A DNA stretch of 64,000 bases from Bacillota bacterium (GCA_023391635.1 JAEWAQ010000067.1:1-64000), one strand, 5' to 3'. Positions 16,534-24,658 are shown, counted from the first letter of the stretch. Notes: generated by a model not told the origin, from the sequence alone. Program-made: numbers and translations.

Positions 16534-17556
16534 TTAATATAAATCAGGCAAGCGTGCCGGAAGAATTCCGGGATCGACTTTTTCCACCCGTCCTGATATG
16601 GCGCTCTTCTCCGCAGCGGCTAACGCGCCTGCTCCAATCGAGCTCAACCGATAGTCGAACGGCCATTGGGCGTGTCCTTGCACCGCATCGATAAACGTGT
16701 TAATTTCTTCGAAATACACCTTTTCCCCTATCGATCGCCACTCACTAAGCCGCCTTGTATCGTGAAGACCGAGTTTGGGCAAATCGCGTACGATCTCGCC
16801 TGACAAAACATCGAATTGAACGATCCCGTTATTGCCCGCCGCCCAACCTTTCCTTAGCACGTGCGGGCAGCCCATCATGACGCTCAAATGACCGGTGCCG
16901 CCATTGTCAAGCTTCATCTGCAGGCACCAAGTATCTTCCGACGGAGCCTCCAGATTTCCCTGGCGGCTCAGCGTCCCTGTCAATTCGATCGGTTGGCCGA
17001 ATGCATGGATCAGTCCGATCAATTCGAAAGGCACCATCTCCCGGGCAGCCGACGTCTCCCGATTGCGCGCATAATATTCATTGCCTTCCCCCGGATGCCA
17101 TTGGTTCAGATCCGCAGACAAAACCATCTGATAGGCATGCAGATCCGATAGTTCCGTCTGGACGATTCTTCTGAGTTCCTGGATGACCGGGGAGAAGTAG
17201 AAGGTGCAAGAAGGAGCGCCGATGATGCCTTTATCCTTGTATGCAGTCTCTGCCGGCAGATAATCGTAAGGCCAGATGTCAGCCTCGCAGAAATGATGGC
17301 AACCGTACGAATAGGCAAGCTCTACATATTGCCTATGTTGATCGGGAGGGGTGGAAATAATGAACAGATCCGGTTTCCAGTCCAAACCTTCCTCGATGGA
17401 AGCGAAGCAGGGAATGCCGAAGCGGGAACCGGCAACCTCCCTTCGGTCCTTCCTTTCGTCATACAGGGCAATCTCCACATCTTCGCGCGAGGCCAAATCC
17501 CGTATTCGCCTTGTCCCCATCGATCCGGCGCCGATCTGTAAAACCTTTAATTTCAT
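16534..17556 (-). CDS. Gfo/Idh/MocA-family oxidoreductase
   Basis: 340 residues. The Rossmann motif is GAGSMGTRRIR (~9-19). The usual EKP motif is replaced by CEADIWPYDYLP near residue 95, so the canonical catalytic Lys is not seen at that place. The C-terminal part (TGHLSVMMGCPHVLRKGW) fits the family's sheet. It is the first gene of the minus-strand catabolic cluster, with GAGGAG upstream of ATG 17556. The unusual EKP region may mean altered chemistry or a binding role; the family assignment itself is clear. Confidence 0.8.
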   Translation of the reverse strand: MKLKVLQIGAGSMGTRRIRDLASREDVEIALYDERKDRREVAGSRFGIPCFASIEEGLDWKPDLFIISTPPDQHRQYVELAYSYGCHHFCEADIWPYDYLPAETAYKDKGIIGAPSCTFYFSPVIQELRRIVQTELSDLHAYQMVLSADLNQWHPGEGNEYYARNRETSAAREMVPFELIGLIHAFGQPIELTGTLSRQGNLEAPSEDTWCLQMKLDNGGTGHLSVMMGCPHVLRKGWAAGNNGIVQFDVLSGEIVRDLPKLGLHDTRRLSEWRSIGEKVYFEEINTFIDAVQGHAQWPFDYRLSSIGAGALAAAEKSAISGRVEKVDPGILPARLPDLY

Positions 17557-17638
17557 GCCATCCGCTCCTCGTTGCGTGCTTCAATCATTTGTAAAGCCTC
17601 ACTTGACTTGAGCGTACAGTCTAACGGCTATCCGTTCA

Positions 17639-17651
17639 ATAATAAATATTT
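17639..17651 (-). promoter_or_regulatory. shared AT-rich element (copy 2) upstream of the catabolic operon
   Basis: AAATATTTATTAT on the minus strand, preceded by GGTC, about 83 bases before the start at 17556. Identical over 13 bases to the element at 15098-15110 and at nearly the same distance from a start codon. The rest of the 273-base gap holds this element and the terminator at 17758-17800. Confidence 0.45.
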
Positions 17652-17757
17652 GACCTGAATAGTAGTTACAGTGTGTTCGAATCCTCGCTGCAGCTCATTT
17701 TGTTCGGCTGACTGTCGTCGAAGCGTGCTGGATAATGGATGGTCAATGCAACAAAAG

Positions 17758-17800
17758 AATAAACGGCTGCCCGATCGTCCAGGGACGGCGCCGTTTATTC
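17758..17800 (-). terminator. intrinsic terminator after the MFS gene
   Basis: GAATAAACGGC ... GCCGTTTATTC inverted repeat with an 11-base stem. On the minus strand it is followed by TTTTGTT, and on the plus strand by an A-run. It lies 30 bases after the MFS stop codon. Confidence 0.75.
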
Positions 17801-17829
17801 AAAAAATATAAAATCCAATTAATCTCGAA

Positions 17830-19401
17830 TTAGTAAGTTGACGCATATTGCGACGGTTCCGGCTCCGGTTCCGGCTCCGGCTCCTGCTCCGCAGAAGGGT
17901 CCAGCTTCTCCCGACCCATGAAGAAGGAGACGAGAAGCGCTAGCGCAGCCGGAACGATCGCCCAAGCGAACGTATAGACGATGGAGGAAGAGAGCGACTC
18001 CGAGATTTTGCCGAGGACATCGCTTGGGAAAAGCGCACGCGTCTCCGGCGTGAGCAGCGCGTGCGGGTCGCTCCAATCAACGCCCGTCGGCGCCCCGCCG
18101 CCCGCACCGTTTCCGCCTGCGAGCGCATCCGCCATTTTCCCCGTAAACACGTGACTCTGGATGATCCCGAACGTTGTAATGCCGATCGTCATGCCGAGCG
18201 AGCGAACGAAGTTGAGCGTCGAAGTCGCCGTTCCCCGCTGTCTGGCAGGCAATCCGTGAATCGCGGCATTGCTGAGCACCGAGAACGAAGCGCCAATGCC
18301 CAGGCCAAGCAGGACCATGTAGATGGTGACGGTGAGCCGGGTCGAATCGGGCGTTAAAGTCGTAAGCAGAACGGCGGCAAACGTGAGCAAGACGAACGTT
18401 GGCACGACAATATTACGGTAAGGCAGTTTGTTCATCAGGAAGCCGCCCAACGTAGCCGTCACGACCGAGCCCAGCATCATCGGCAGCAGCACGAGCCCCG
18501 AGTTGGTCGCCGATCCTCCGAGTACGCCCTGAATGAAGATCGGGATGAAGACGGATGCGGCGATGAATGCCGCGCCGCTGAACAGAGCGCTCAGCACGCT
18601 GCTCGAATACAAGCGTTGTTTAAACAAGGCGAACGAGATAATCGGTTCCTTCGCTTTCGTCTCGACGAACAGGAAGACGACCGCAAGAACGGCGAACCCG
18701 GCGAACAGACCGATCATGCCCGGCGAATCCCATGCCAGCTGCTTGCCGCCCAGCTCCAGGGCGAACATCAGGCAGAGTACCGAAATTAGCAATGTCGCGG
18801 CTCCCCACCAATCGATCGGCTGCTTGGAATGCTCATGCGATTCCTTATAGAAGAAGGTTATCATGACGCAGGCGATGACACCCAGCGGCAGATTGATGTA
18901 GAATACCCATTCCCAAGCGATATGGTCCGTGATATAGGCGCCGAGCAACGGCCCGAAAATGCTCGACATCCCGAACACGGCGCCGAACAGTCCGCCGAGT
19001 TTGCCCCGCATGCTGAGTGGCACCGCATCGAACATGATCGTGAACGCGATCGGTACGAGCGCGCCGCCGCCGATCCCTTGCACCGCCCGGTAAATCGCCA
19101 GTTCGGTGATCGAATTCGCCGTTCCGCACAGCGCCGACCCCGCCATGAACACCAGCAGGCCGAAGACGAAAAACCGTTTGCGCCCGTACATGTCCGACAG
19201 CTTGCCGAAGATCGGCATGCCGGCCATCTCCGCCACCATATAAGCCGAAGTAACCCAGACGAATTTATCGAGCCCGCCCAGTTCACCGACGATATTGCCC
19301 ATCGCCGTCGCGACGATCGTGTTGTCCATCGACGCCATCAAGATCCCGAGCAGCAGGCCGGCGATGACGATGCCCAGGCTACTCCGTTGAGACTGCTCCA
19401 A
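17830..19401 (-). CDS. MFS drug exporter, DHA2 (EmrB/QacA) family, 14 transmembrane segments
   Basis: 523 residues with ~14 hydrophobic helices. The DHA2 motifs are visible: motif D1/A region ATAMGNIVGELGG, GKLSDMYGRKRFF (motif A), AVQGIGGGALVPI (motif B) and GPLLGAYITDHIAWEWVFYINLP (motif C). It would expel toxic compounds by proton antiport. The C-terminus carries an acidic (EP)n tail (residues ~510-519). The start is TTG 19401 with AGGAG nine bases upstream. No regulator gene adjoins; it stands alone before its terminator, downstream of the yhb genes on the same strand. Confidence 0.92.
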   Translation of the reverse strand: MEQSQRSSLGIVIAGLLLGILMASMDNTIVATAMGNIVGELGGLDKFVWVTSAYMVAEMAGMPIFGKLSDMYGRKRFFVFGLLVFMAGSALCGTANSITELAIYRAVQGIGGGALVPIAFTIMFDAVPLSMRGKLGGLFGAVFGMSSIFGPLLGAYITDHIAWEWVFYINLPLGVIACVMITFFYKESHEHSKQPIDWWGAATLLISVLCLMFALELGGKQLAWDSPGMIGLFAGFAVLAVVFLFVETKAKEPIISFALFKQRLYSSSVLSALFSGAAFIAASVFIPIFIQGVLGGSATNSGLVLLPMMLGSVVTATLGGFLMNKLPYRNIVVPTFVLLTFAAVLLTTLTPDSTRLTVTIYMVLLGLGIGASFSVLSNAAIHGLPARQRGTATSTLNFVRSLGMTIGITTFGIIQSHVFTGKMADALAGGNGAGGGAPTGVDWSDPHALLTPETRALFPSDVLGKISESLSSSIVYTFAWAIVPAALALLVSFFMGREKLDPSAEQEPEPEPEPEPSQYASTY

Positions 19402-19478
19402 TTGAATCCACTCCTATCGATCTTTTGAAAATGTTCTTTCTACTCGTATGGCCAACCGAACGCAATTAGCCCCATTTT

Positions 19479-20150
19479 CTAAAGCTTGATCTTTTCCTTG
19501 ACCAGCGCCTTGCTTCCCACTTCCAGCACATCCCGATACTCGACGCGCCCGATCTCGCAGCCGCTGCCAAGCGTCACGCGGTTGCCCCGCACGACCGCCG
19601 CCCGCGTATGCTCGAGTATGACGGTATCCCCTTCGATCAGGTCGGCGGTCATCGTGACGATCCCTTTGGGCATGAACAGCGATTTGACAGCCACGGCGCG
19701 GCTTCGCTTCACCGTGATCACGCCGCCGCCGATCTCCATCGCCCGGCACGGACCGTGCATCCGCACTTGCACGTCTTCGGCGTTCACGAGCCCGTCTGCC
19801 GCGATCGCGCCACTGATCAGCAGCGCCTCCGCGTCGCATTCGCCTTGCACGCGCACGCTGCCCGTCAATTTGAGCCGTTCGCCATGCAAAGCGCCGTCCA
19901 CCTGGATATCGCCGGTTGCCTGGATCCGCCTTGCCGTCAAGCTGCCGCCGACCCGGCATTCGCCTGTCAGCCTGACGCCGTCCGCACGCAGATTGCCTTT
20001 GATCGCAACGTTCCCCATACAGGATAGATTACGGCATTCCGTATCGCCGGCAAGCACCGCTTCGCCTGTAATCTTCACATTGTCGAACCGCCCGCCGGAT
20101 GCGGTCGTCGTACCCACGAGCCGTAAGTTAGCATTCGTCGTTCCCGCCAC
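19479..20150 (-). CDS. yhbF: bactofilin-like polymer-forming protein, YhbF type
   Basis: 223 residues made of short glycine/valine repeats (GNVAIKGNLRADGV, GDIQVDGALHGERL, GSVRVQGECDAEAL) as in right-handed beta-helix bactofilins. The C-terminal part (ADLIEGDTVILEHTRAAVVRGNRVTLG...IGRVEYRD) is nearly the same as in the gene upstream, so the two are paralogues. In Bacillus subtilis the yhbE/yhbF (bacE/bacF) bactofilins are linked to flagellar motility. GTG 20150 is preceded by GGAGG and overlaps the end of the upstream gene by 23 bases, indicating coupling. The gene symbol rests on cluster order and similarity of type. Confidence 0.8.
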   Translation of the reverse strand: MAGTTNANLRLVGTTTASGGRFDNVKITGEAVLAGDTECRNLSCMGNVAIKGNLRADGVRLTGECRVGGSLTARRIQATGDIQVDGALHGERLKLTGSVRVQGECDAEALLISGAIAADGLVNAEDVQVRMHGPCRAMEIGGGVITVKRSRAVAVKSLFMPKGIVTMTADLIEGDTVILEHTRAAVVRGNRVTLGSGCEIGRVEYRDVLEVGSKALVKEKIKL

Positions 20151-20829
20151 CGGTCTTCACCTCCTCTTTCACATGCGCGCCCGGGCGCTTCACGAGTTCC
20201 GTCCGGTATTCGACCCGTTCGATGCTGCAGCCCGTTCCGATGACGACCCGATTGCCGCGCACGACCGCCGCTGTCGTATTTTCCAGATCCACCTCGTCGC
20301 CTTCGATGAGATTGGCTTCCATCTCGGGGAACCATTTCGGAAACATCCATTTCCACAGCCGCTGCCAGGCACTTCTGGACATCTTCCGCACCCGGATCGT
20401 GTCGCCGCCGATCTCTTGCGCCCGGCATTTTGCATGCATGCGAATGTCGATCATACCCGCATTGAGCAGCCCGCCGATCGTGAAGCCGCCCTCGACTTCG
20501 AAGCGTTCCAGCTCGCAATCGTCCCGCACGTTCAGCATGCCTTGCAGCCGCAAGCTTTCGCCTCTCACCGCTCCCTTGACGTCAACCATGCCATTGAGCC
20601 GCGTCGACTCGGCCGTCAGACCGCCTTCGATCTTGAACTTGCCGTCTCCATTGAACTCCGCCGCCATAACGTTCCCGAACACCGTCACCACGCCATTGAT
20701 GCGAAAAACGCCGTCCGCCCGCACATCGCCCTGCACCTTGCCGACGCCTTCTACCGTTGCGTCCCGATAATGGCCGCCCGGCGCATTGTTCACGCCGCTC
20801 ACATGCAAATCCGGCCTTGTATCCTCCAT
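20128..20829 (-). CDS. yhbE: bactofilin-like polymer-forming protein, YhbE type
   Basis: About 233 residues, beta-helix repeats (GKVQGDVRADGVFRING, GKFKIEGGLTAEST, GMVDVKGAVRGESL). The conserved C-terminal block NLIEGDEVDLENTTAAVVRGNRVVIG...SIERVEYRTEL matches its downstream paralogue. An ~10-residue basic, Trp-containing insert (SAWQRLWKWMFPKWF) distinguishes it and may be a membrane or partner contact. Start ATG 20829 has AAGGAGGG eight bases upstream. It is cytoplasmic or membrane-associated and probably forms filaments with YhbF. It sits between yhbD-like and yhbF-like genes as in B. subtilis. Confidence 0.8.
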   Translation of the reverse strand: MEDTRPDLHVSGVNNAPGGHYRDATVEGVGKVQGDVRADGVFRINGVVTVFGNVMAAEFNGDGKFKIEGGLTAESTRLNGMVDVKGAVRGESLRLQGMLNVRDDCELERFEVEGGFTIGGLLNAGMIDIRMHAKCRAQEIGGDTIRVRKMSRSAWQRLWKWMFPKWFPEMEANLIEGDEVDLENTTAAVVRGNRVVIGTGCSIERVEYRTELVKRPGAHVKEEVKTGGGNDEC

Positions 20830-20905
20830 CCTGCTTTCCCTCCTTGTTGGGTCAAGGTCGATTACCGCTTGCAAAGTCAACTACTACCGGTTGAATCGAA
20901 TCCTA

Positions 20906-21526
20906 TTACCACTTGCTGCGCAATTGCTCGATGCATTCCGTCATGGAGAGACGCGCGACGACTTTGACGCCGTTGTCGAAATGCCATTCGGACGGCACGC
21001 TGACGAGCGCGAACGCCGACACTCCCATCTTGCGGACGAAGACGAGATCGCAGGCTTTCCCTTCGAACTTCGGAAAACGATCCCGCATCGTCTCCAACAA
21101 CTGAGCGCCTTCGTCCATGCTCATGTCGCCGGCTTGCAGCAGCTTGTCGATAACGTAGAAATATAAGATCTTGTCGAAAGAATAAACTGTGCTGTCCGGG
21201 TCCGATGCTGCGAAACGTTGAAGCGCGATTTGTGAAACAATGTTTCGTTTTGCAATTTCGGATTTGCTCGCTTCCTGGTCCGGCAAAGAAGGCGAAAGCT
21301 TGCCCGCCACCTGGTCCAGAGACAGATCGTCTTTCATATTCAAAATTTGATCTATTCGAGCGAGGATCAATGCCTTGGGAAAGAACGTTTCCTGCCCGGT
21401 AAAGGTCGATTTACGGATGAACCACGCCTCCGGAATGAGCTGCTTCCGCTTCCATCGGTACAGTTGGCCGTAGGAAATTCCGGTTTGGTCCAGCAAGTCT
21501 TTTTTCGAGATAAGCTCCATATCCAT
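20906..21526 (-). CDS. yhbD: YhbD-like MerR-type DNA-binding protein (DUF4004)
   Basis: About 206 residues from ATG 21526, with AAGGAGG nine bases before it. The N-terminal winged helix (ELISKKDLLDQTGISYGQLY, RWKRKQLIPEAWF) is the YhbD/DUF4004 type. It is followed by a helical region and a C-terminal domain (SVPSEWHFDNGVKVVARLSM). It is the first gene of the yhbD-yhbE-yhbF set and is likely a regulator of the bactofilin genes. A perfect GTAACA/TGTTAC palindrome lies 27 bases upstream and could be its operator. Confidence 0.8.
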   Translation of the reverse strand: MDMELISKKDLLDQTGISYGQLYRWKRKQLIPEAWFIRKSTFTGQETFFPKALILARIDQILNMKDDLSLDQVAGKLSPSLPDQEASKSEIAKRNIVSQIALQRFAASDPDSTVYSFDKILYFYVIDKLLQAGDMSMDEGAQLLETMRDRFPKFEGKACDLVFVRKMGVSAFALVSVPSEWHFDNGVKVVARLSMTECIEQLRSKW

Positions 21527-21552
21527 ATGCAGCGACCTCCTTGTTTTGGAGT

Positions 21553-21570
21553 GTAACATAACACTGTTAC
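21553..21570. promoter_or_regulatory. palindrome upstream of yhbD, candidate operator
   Basis: GTAACA-TAACAC-TGTTAC, six-base arms with a six-base spacer, 27 bases before the yhbD start. MerR-type proteins bind dyads near promoters; binding is inferred. Confidence 0.35.
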
Positions 21571-21680
21571 GTTGTAAATGTGAAATGAGGGGTTTTGACA
21601 TTTTTTAGTCGGAGGGCGGGGGTGATGTAGGGCGGGAGGCGGAGGGGAAGGGCCGGGCGAGTATGTGGCAGCCGGGGGGA

Positions 21681-21767
21681 TTGGCGATTGCGGCGTCTAT
21701 TGGCGGGTGTGCGGCGGTCAGGCGGGCCAATAGGCGATTGCGTCGCCTATCAGCAGTTGTGCGGCGG
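21681..21767. repeat. two 37-bp imperfect direct repeats, offset 50 bp, one with a perfect hairpin
   Basis: Copies at 21681-21717 and 21731-21767 agree at 30 of 37 positions and both end GTGCGGCGG. The second copy contains ATAGGCGA-TTGCG-TCGCCTAT (21730-21750), a perfect 8-base stem. This G-rich gap (about 21602-21796) holds no gene that I can support. Confidence 0.6.
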
Positions 21768-21776
21768 AGCAGTGGG

Positions 21777-21801
21777 TTTAGCGGAACCTCGTTCCGCTAA
21801 A
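21777..21801. terminator. strong hairpin at the 3' end of the MMPL gene
   Basis: TTTAGCGGAAC-CTC-GTTCCGCTAAA, an 11-base perfect stem that includes the MMPL stop codon at 21797. There is no following U-run on the minus strand, so it may stabilise or end the transcript; it may also be a dispersed repeat. Confidence 0.5.
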
Positions 21802-24082
21802 CTCGCTCCCCGCGACGGCGAGTGCCGGGAAGCCACCAGTTCCAATTGCCGAGCAGCTTCATCGCTGCGGGGACAATGATCATACGAACAAGCGAGGCGT
21901 CCAACAAGATTGCTACAGCCATGCCAAAGCCAAGCGTCTGGATCGGCAGCATCGTCGAGAAGGCGAAGCCGGTGAACACCGCGATCATCAGGAAGGCCGC
22001 GCCGGTGATAAGCGGACCGGTCGCTTCCAATCCTACCGCCACGCTCTCCTCATTGTCGCCCGACTCCTCGTAGTGTTCTTTGATGCGGCTAACCAGAAAC
22101 ACTTCATAATCCGTGCTGAGCCCGAACAACAGCGCGAGCATCAGCAGCGGAATGAAGTTGCTGATGTACCCGCTCGCCGTCGCGCCGAACAGCTCGATGC
22201 CGTGCCCGTCCGCGAACACCCAGGTCACGATGCCGAACGTGGCGCCGACCGACAGCAAATTCATCAAGATCGCCTTCAGCGGCAGCAGTACGCTGCGGAA
22301 CGTAATGAGCAGAATCAAGTAGATCAGGCCCAACATAATGAGCAGCGTCGGTACGAAGGCGTCATAGATCGACTGGTTCATCTCCATCGCCTGCACCGTT
22401 TCGCCTCCCATGACGATCGACAGGAAGGCGGGCGGCGCCGATTGCGGAATGATCTCGTCCCGGATCTTGTCCGCTAGCCGCATGCTCTGAGCGCTTGCTC
22501 CTTCTGCGTCGAATTGAACGTCCATAACCAGCGTCTTGCCATCGCGGCTGACGTAGCGATCGATCAGTGGCGCAAGCCCTTGCTGCCAGCCCGCCGGATC
22601 ACTAGACAGGAACGCCGAAGCTTGCGTCAGGTCCATGCCTTGCAGGAACGACAAGGCGGATGTCGTCCGCTTCACCCCGTCAAGTTCGGACAAGCTGGCT
22701 TGCAATTTCGCAAAATAGGCCATCGCCACAGGGCCTGTCATCTTCTCCTGACCGGCGTCGGCATGCACGATGAGCGTATTCGTCGACGTGCCTTCCGTCC
22801 CGAATGCGCGCTCGTACATCTCGAAGCCGATTCGGGCAGGCGACACCGCCGGCAAAATATCGACTTCGTTCGTGTTCAGCTTCATACCGCCGATCGGCAG
22901 CGCGAAGAAGCCCATCAGCACGACCGATACGCCGAGGAAGAGCAGCGGCTTGCGCATCATCGCTCCGGCGAGGCGCCGCCAGATTGAATCTCCCCCCGCC
23001 GATCGCCGCAGGAAGCCGGGCAGGCGGATGCGCCCCTTGTTGATCCGCTTTCCGAGCATGACCAGCACGGCCGGAAGCAGCGTCAACGTCGCAAGCACCG
23101 CGAATACGACGACTGTGACCGCGCCGAACGCAATCGCCTTGACTGCGGGCAACTCCACCACGAACAGCGCCGTCATGGCGGCCAGCACGGTTATGCCGGA
23201 GAACAGCACCGTATGCCCGGACGTGCGCATCGCAACCGCCATCGCCCGGTTGACGTCTTGACCAGAGTCCAGTTCCAGCCGGAAACGATTGACCATGAAC
23301 AGCGAATAGTCAATGCCGACGCCCATGCCCAGCATCAGCGCGGAATTGGTGACGAATACAGATATTTCGATATGAGAACCGATGTAATAAATGACGCCGA
23401 GTCCTGCGATGACCGCGGCGACAGTGACGATGATCGGCGTTACGGTCGCGGTCATGCTGCGGAATACAATTAACAGAATGAGAAAAATAAGCGGAAACAC
23501 GATCATCTCCGCCTTCGCCAGACCTTCCTGCGAATAGACGGCCGCATCGCCCCATAGGGCGGAAGCGCCGATCAAGTAGGCTTCCACGCCGCGACCGGCC
23601 GCGAATTCACCCATCTCCCGCTGCATGTGCGGCATCCGGTTGATCGCATAATCTTCCTCGATATCCATGTTCACGAAAGCGTAGGTGGTATGCCCGTCTT
23701 CGCCGATCATGCCCGGTTTCATAGCCTCCGTCGCATCCAGCAGCGAATAAATGCCGACGACGCCTTCTTCTTTCCCGACGAAATCGACCGCGCCGCGCAA
23801 ACTGTCTGCAAATTCAGCAGAACCTGCCGCATGCGCCCCGTCCCGATACACCAGAATCAACGAGGTGGCGGACCGACCGTCGAATTGCTCGGCAAGCGCC
23901 TGCTTGACTTTCAGGGAATCGCTGTCCGGTATGTCCCACCCGCCGCCGCTCAGCACATCCGAGTAGCGGATAGACAGCGCGCCGGCGGCCGCGATCGCGA
24001 GTACCCAAACCACGATGATGACCCAGCGAAACCGGTGAACGGCGCGACCCCAACGTTCAAGCAAGCGGTGCAGCATAGGCAA
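21797..24082 (-). CDS. MMPL/RND-type exporter (YdfJ-like)
   Basis: 761 residues with the two-fold RND layout of MMPL proteins. A first helix (~17-37) and an extracellular loop come first. The block MLGMGVGIDYSLFMVNRF carries the proton-relay Asp-Tyr pair, a middle helix follows near residue 360, and the second half repeats the pattern with LLFGLSTDYEVFLVSRIKE. It would export lipids, fatty acids or drugs. It is transcribed divergently from the BlaI-type regulator at 24266, with a palindrome (24107-24121) between its start and that promoter. The arrangement suggests shared control but does not prove it. Confidence 0.9.
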   Translation of the reverse strand: MPMLHRLLERWGRAVHRFRWVIIVVWVLAIAAAGALSIRYSDVLSGGGWDIPDSDSLKVKQALAEQFDGRSATSLILVYRDGAHAAGSAEFADSLRGAVDFVGKEEGVVGIYSLLDATEAMKPGMIGEDGHTTYAFVNMDIEEDYAINRMPHMQREMGEFAAGRGVEAYLIGASALWGDAAVYSQEGLAKAEMIVFPLIFLILLIVFRSMTATVTPIIVTVAAVIAGLGVIYYIGSHIEISVFVTNSALMLGMGVGIDYSLFMVNRFRLELDSGQDVNRAMAVAMRTSGHTVLFSGITVLAAMTALFVVELPAVKAIAFGAVTVVVFAVLATLTLLPAVLVMLGKRINKGRIRLPGFLRRSAGGDSIWRRLAGAMMRKPLLFLGVSVVLMGFFALPIGGMKLNTNEVDILPAVSPARIGFEMYERAFGTEGTSTNTLIVHADAGQEKMTGPVAMAYFAKLQASLSELDGVKRTTSALSFLQGMDLTQASAFLSSDPAGWQQGLAPLIDRYVSRDGKTLVMDVQFDAEGASAQSMRLADKIRDEIIPQSAPPAFLSIVMGGETVQAMEMNQSIYDAFVPTLLIMLGLIYLILLITFRSVLLPLKAILMNLLSVGATFGIVTWVFADGHGIELFGATASGYISNFIPLLMLALLFGLSTDYEVFLVSRIKEHYEESGDNEESVAVGLEATGPLITGAAFLMIAVFTGFAFSTMLPIQTLGFGMAVAILLDASLVRMIIVPAAMKLLGNWNWWLPGTRRRGERV

Positions 24083-24106
24083 ACCAATCCTCCGTCACTT
24101 TACGAT

Positions 24107-24121
24107 GTACATTCACAATGT
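24107..24121. promoter_or_regulatory. palindrome upstream of the MMPL gene, candidate operator
   Basis: TACATT-CAC-AATGTA, six-base perfect arms with a three-base spacer, 24 bases upstream of the MMPL start. It contains TACA and TGTA half-sites but with different spacing from the BlaI operators, so another regulator is equally possible. Confidence 0.4.
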
Positions 24122-24196
24122 AGTCGGCGAAGCGCGAAAAGTCAAACCGCATGGCAAAAATTATATAAATATGCCCAACGAATCCTACGGTTTTTA

Positions 24197-24225
24197 TTTA
24201 CATTTAAAGATTACAGGTGTAATAT
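24197..24225 (+). promoter_or_regulatory. sigma-A promoter of the blaI-like operon
   Basis: -35 TTTACA (24197-24202), 17-base spacer, -10 TAATAT (24220-24225). Operator 1 overlaps the spacer and the -10 box, so binding would block RNA polymerase. Confidence 0.65.
24212..24221. promoter_or_regulatory. BlaI/MecI-type operator 1
   Basis: TACAGGTGTA matches the TACA-NN-TGTA core of BlaI/MecI/CopY-family operators and lies on the -10 region of the promoter. Confidence 0.8.
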
Positions 24226-24236
24226 TTTTTTAGGAC

Positions 24237-24246
24237 TACAAGTGTA
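24237..24246. promoter_or_regulatory. BlaI/MecI-type operator 2
   Basis: TACAAGTGTA in the context GACTACAAGTGTAATC, very like staphylococcal bla/mec operators. Its centre is 25 bases from operator 1, and it ends 19 bases before the GTG start. Confidence 0.82.
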
Positions 24247-24265
24247 ATCAATAGGCGGTGACAAG

Positions 24266-24646
24266 GTGAACAATGAAATCCCTCAAGTATCGGAAGCCGA
24301 GTGGGAAGTGATGAAGATCCTTTGGGCGCATCATCCGTTATCATCCAATGAAATCGTGGAACGATTGGAAGGCCGGGCCCAGTGGAAGGAAAAAACGATC
24401 AAGACGCTGATCAGCCGGCTGGTGAACAAGAAGGCGCTCGGTTATACGCAGAATGGGCGCGCCTACTCCTATTACCCTTTGGTAAGCGAAGAGGAATGCA
24501 TCAAAGCGGAGAACCGGTCGTTCTTGCGGAAAATTTACGGAGGCGCGCTTAAACCGATGCTGGTCCATTTTATGCAAGACGGGAAATTGACTCGAGCGGA
24601 AATAGAAGAGTTAAAGCAAATTTTGGAAAACAAAGAGCAGCGGTAA
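24266..24646 (+). CDS. BlaI/MecI-family repressor
   Basis: 126 residues, normal for the family. A winged helix spans ~residues 5-75 (VSEAEWEVMKILW, TIKTLISRLVNKKALGYTQNG, AYSYYPLV), and a C-terminal dimerisation helix set follows (ALKPMLVHFMQDGKLTRAEI). In BlaI the protease BlaR1 cuts between Asn and Phe in the equivalent of LNF; here the same place reads VHF, so the cut site is plausible but altered. The GTG start follows AGGCGGTGA. Two operators of its own type sit upstream, so it represses itself and the next gene. The M56 protease begins 12 bases after its stop. Confidence 0.92.
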   Translation: MNNEIPQVSEAEWEVMKILWAHHPLSSNEIVERLEGRAQWKEKTIKTLISRLVNKKALGYTQNGRAYSYYPLVSEEECIKAENRSFLRKIYGGALKPMLVHFMQDGKLTRAEIEELKQILENKEQR

Positions 24647-24658
24647 AGGAGAACCGAT

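Noticed and set aside
17840..17885. GGCTCC repeat at the end of the MFS gene as a regulatory element
   Set aside because: It encodes the in-frame Glu-Pro tail of the exporter.
19486..20967. 493-codon plus-strand frame over the yhbE/yhbF genes
   Set aside because: Antisense to two clear bactofilin-like genes; no family features and no ribosome site.
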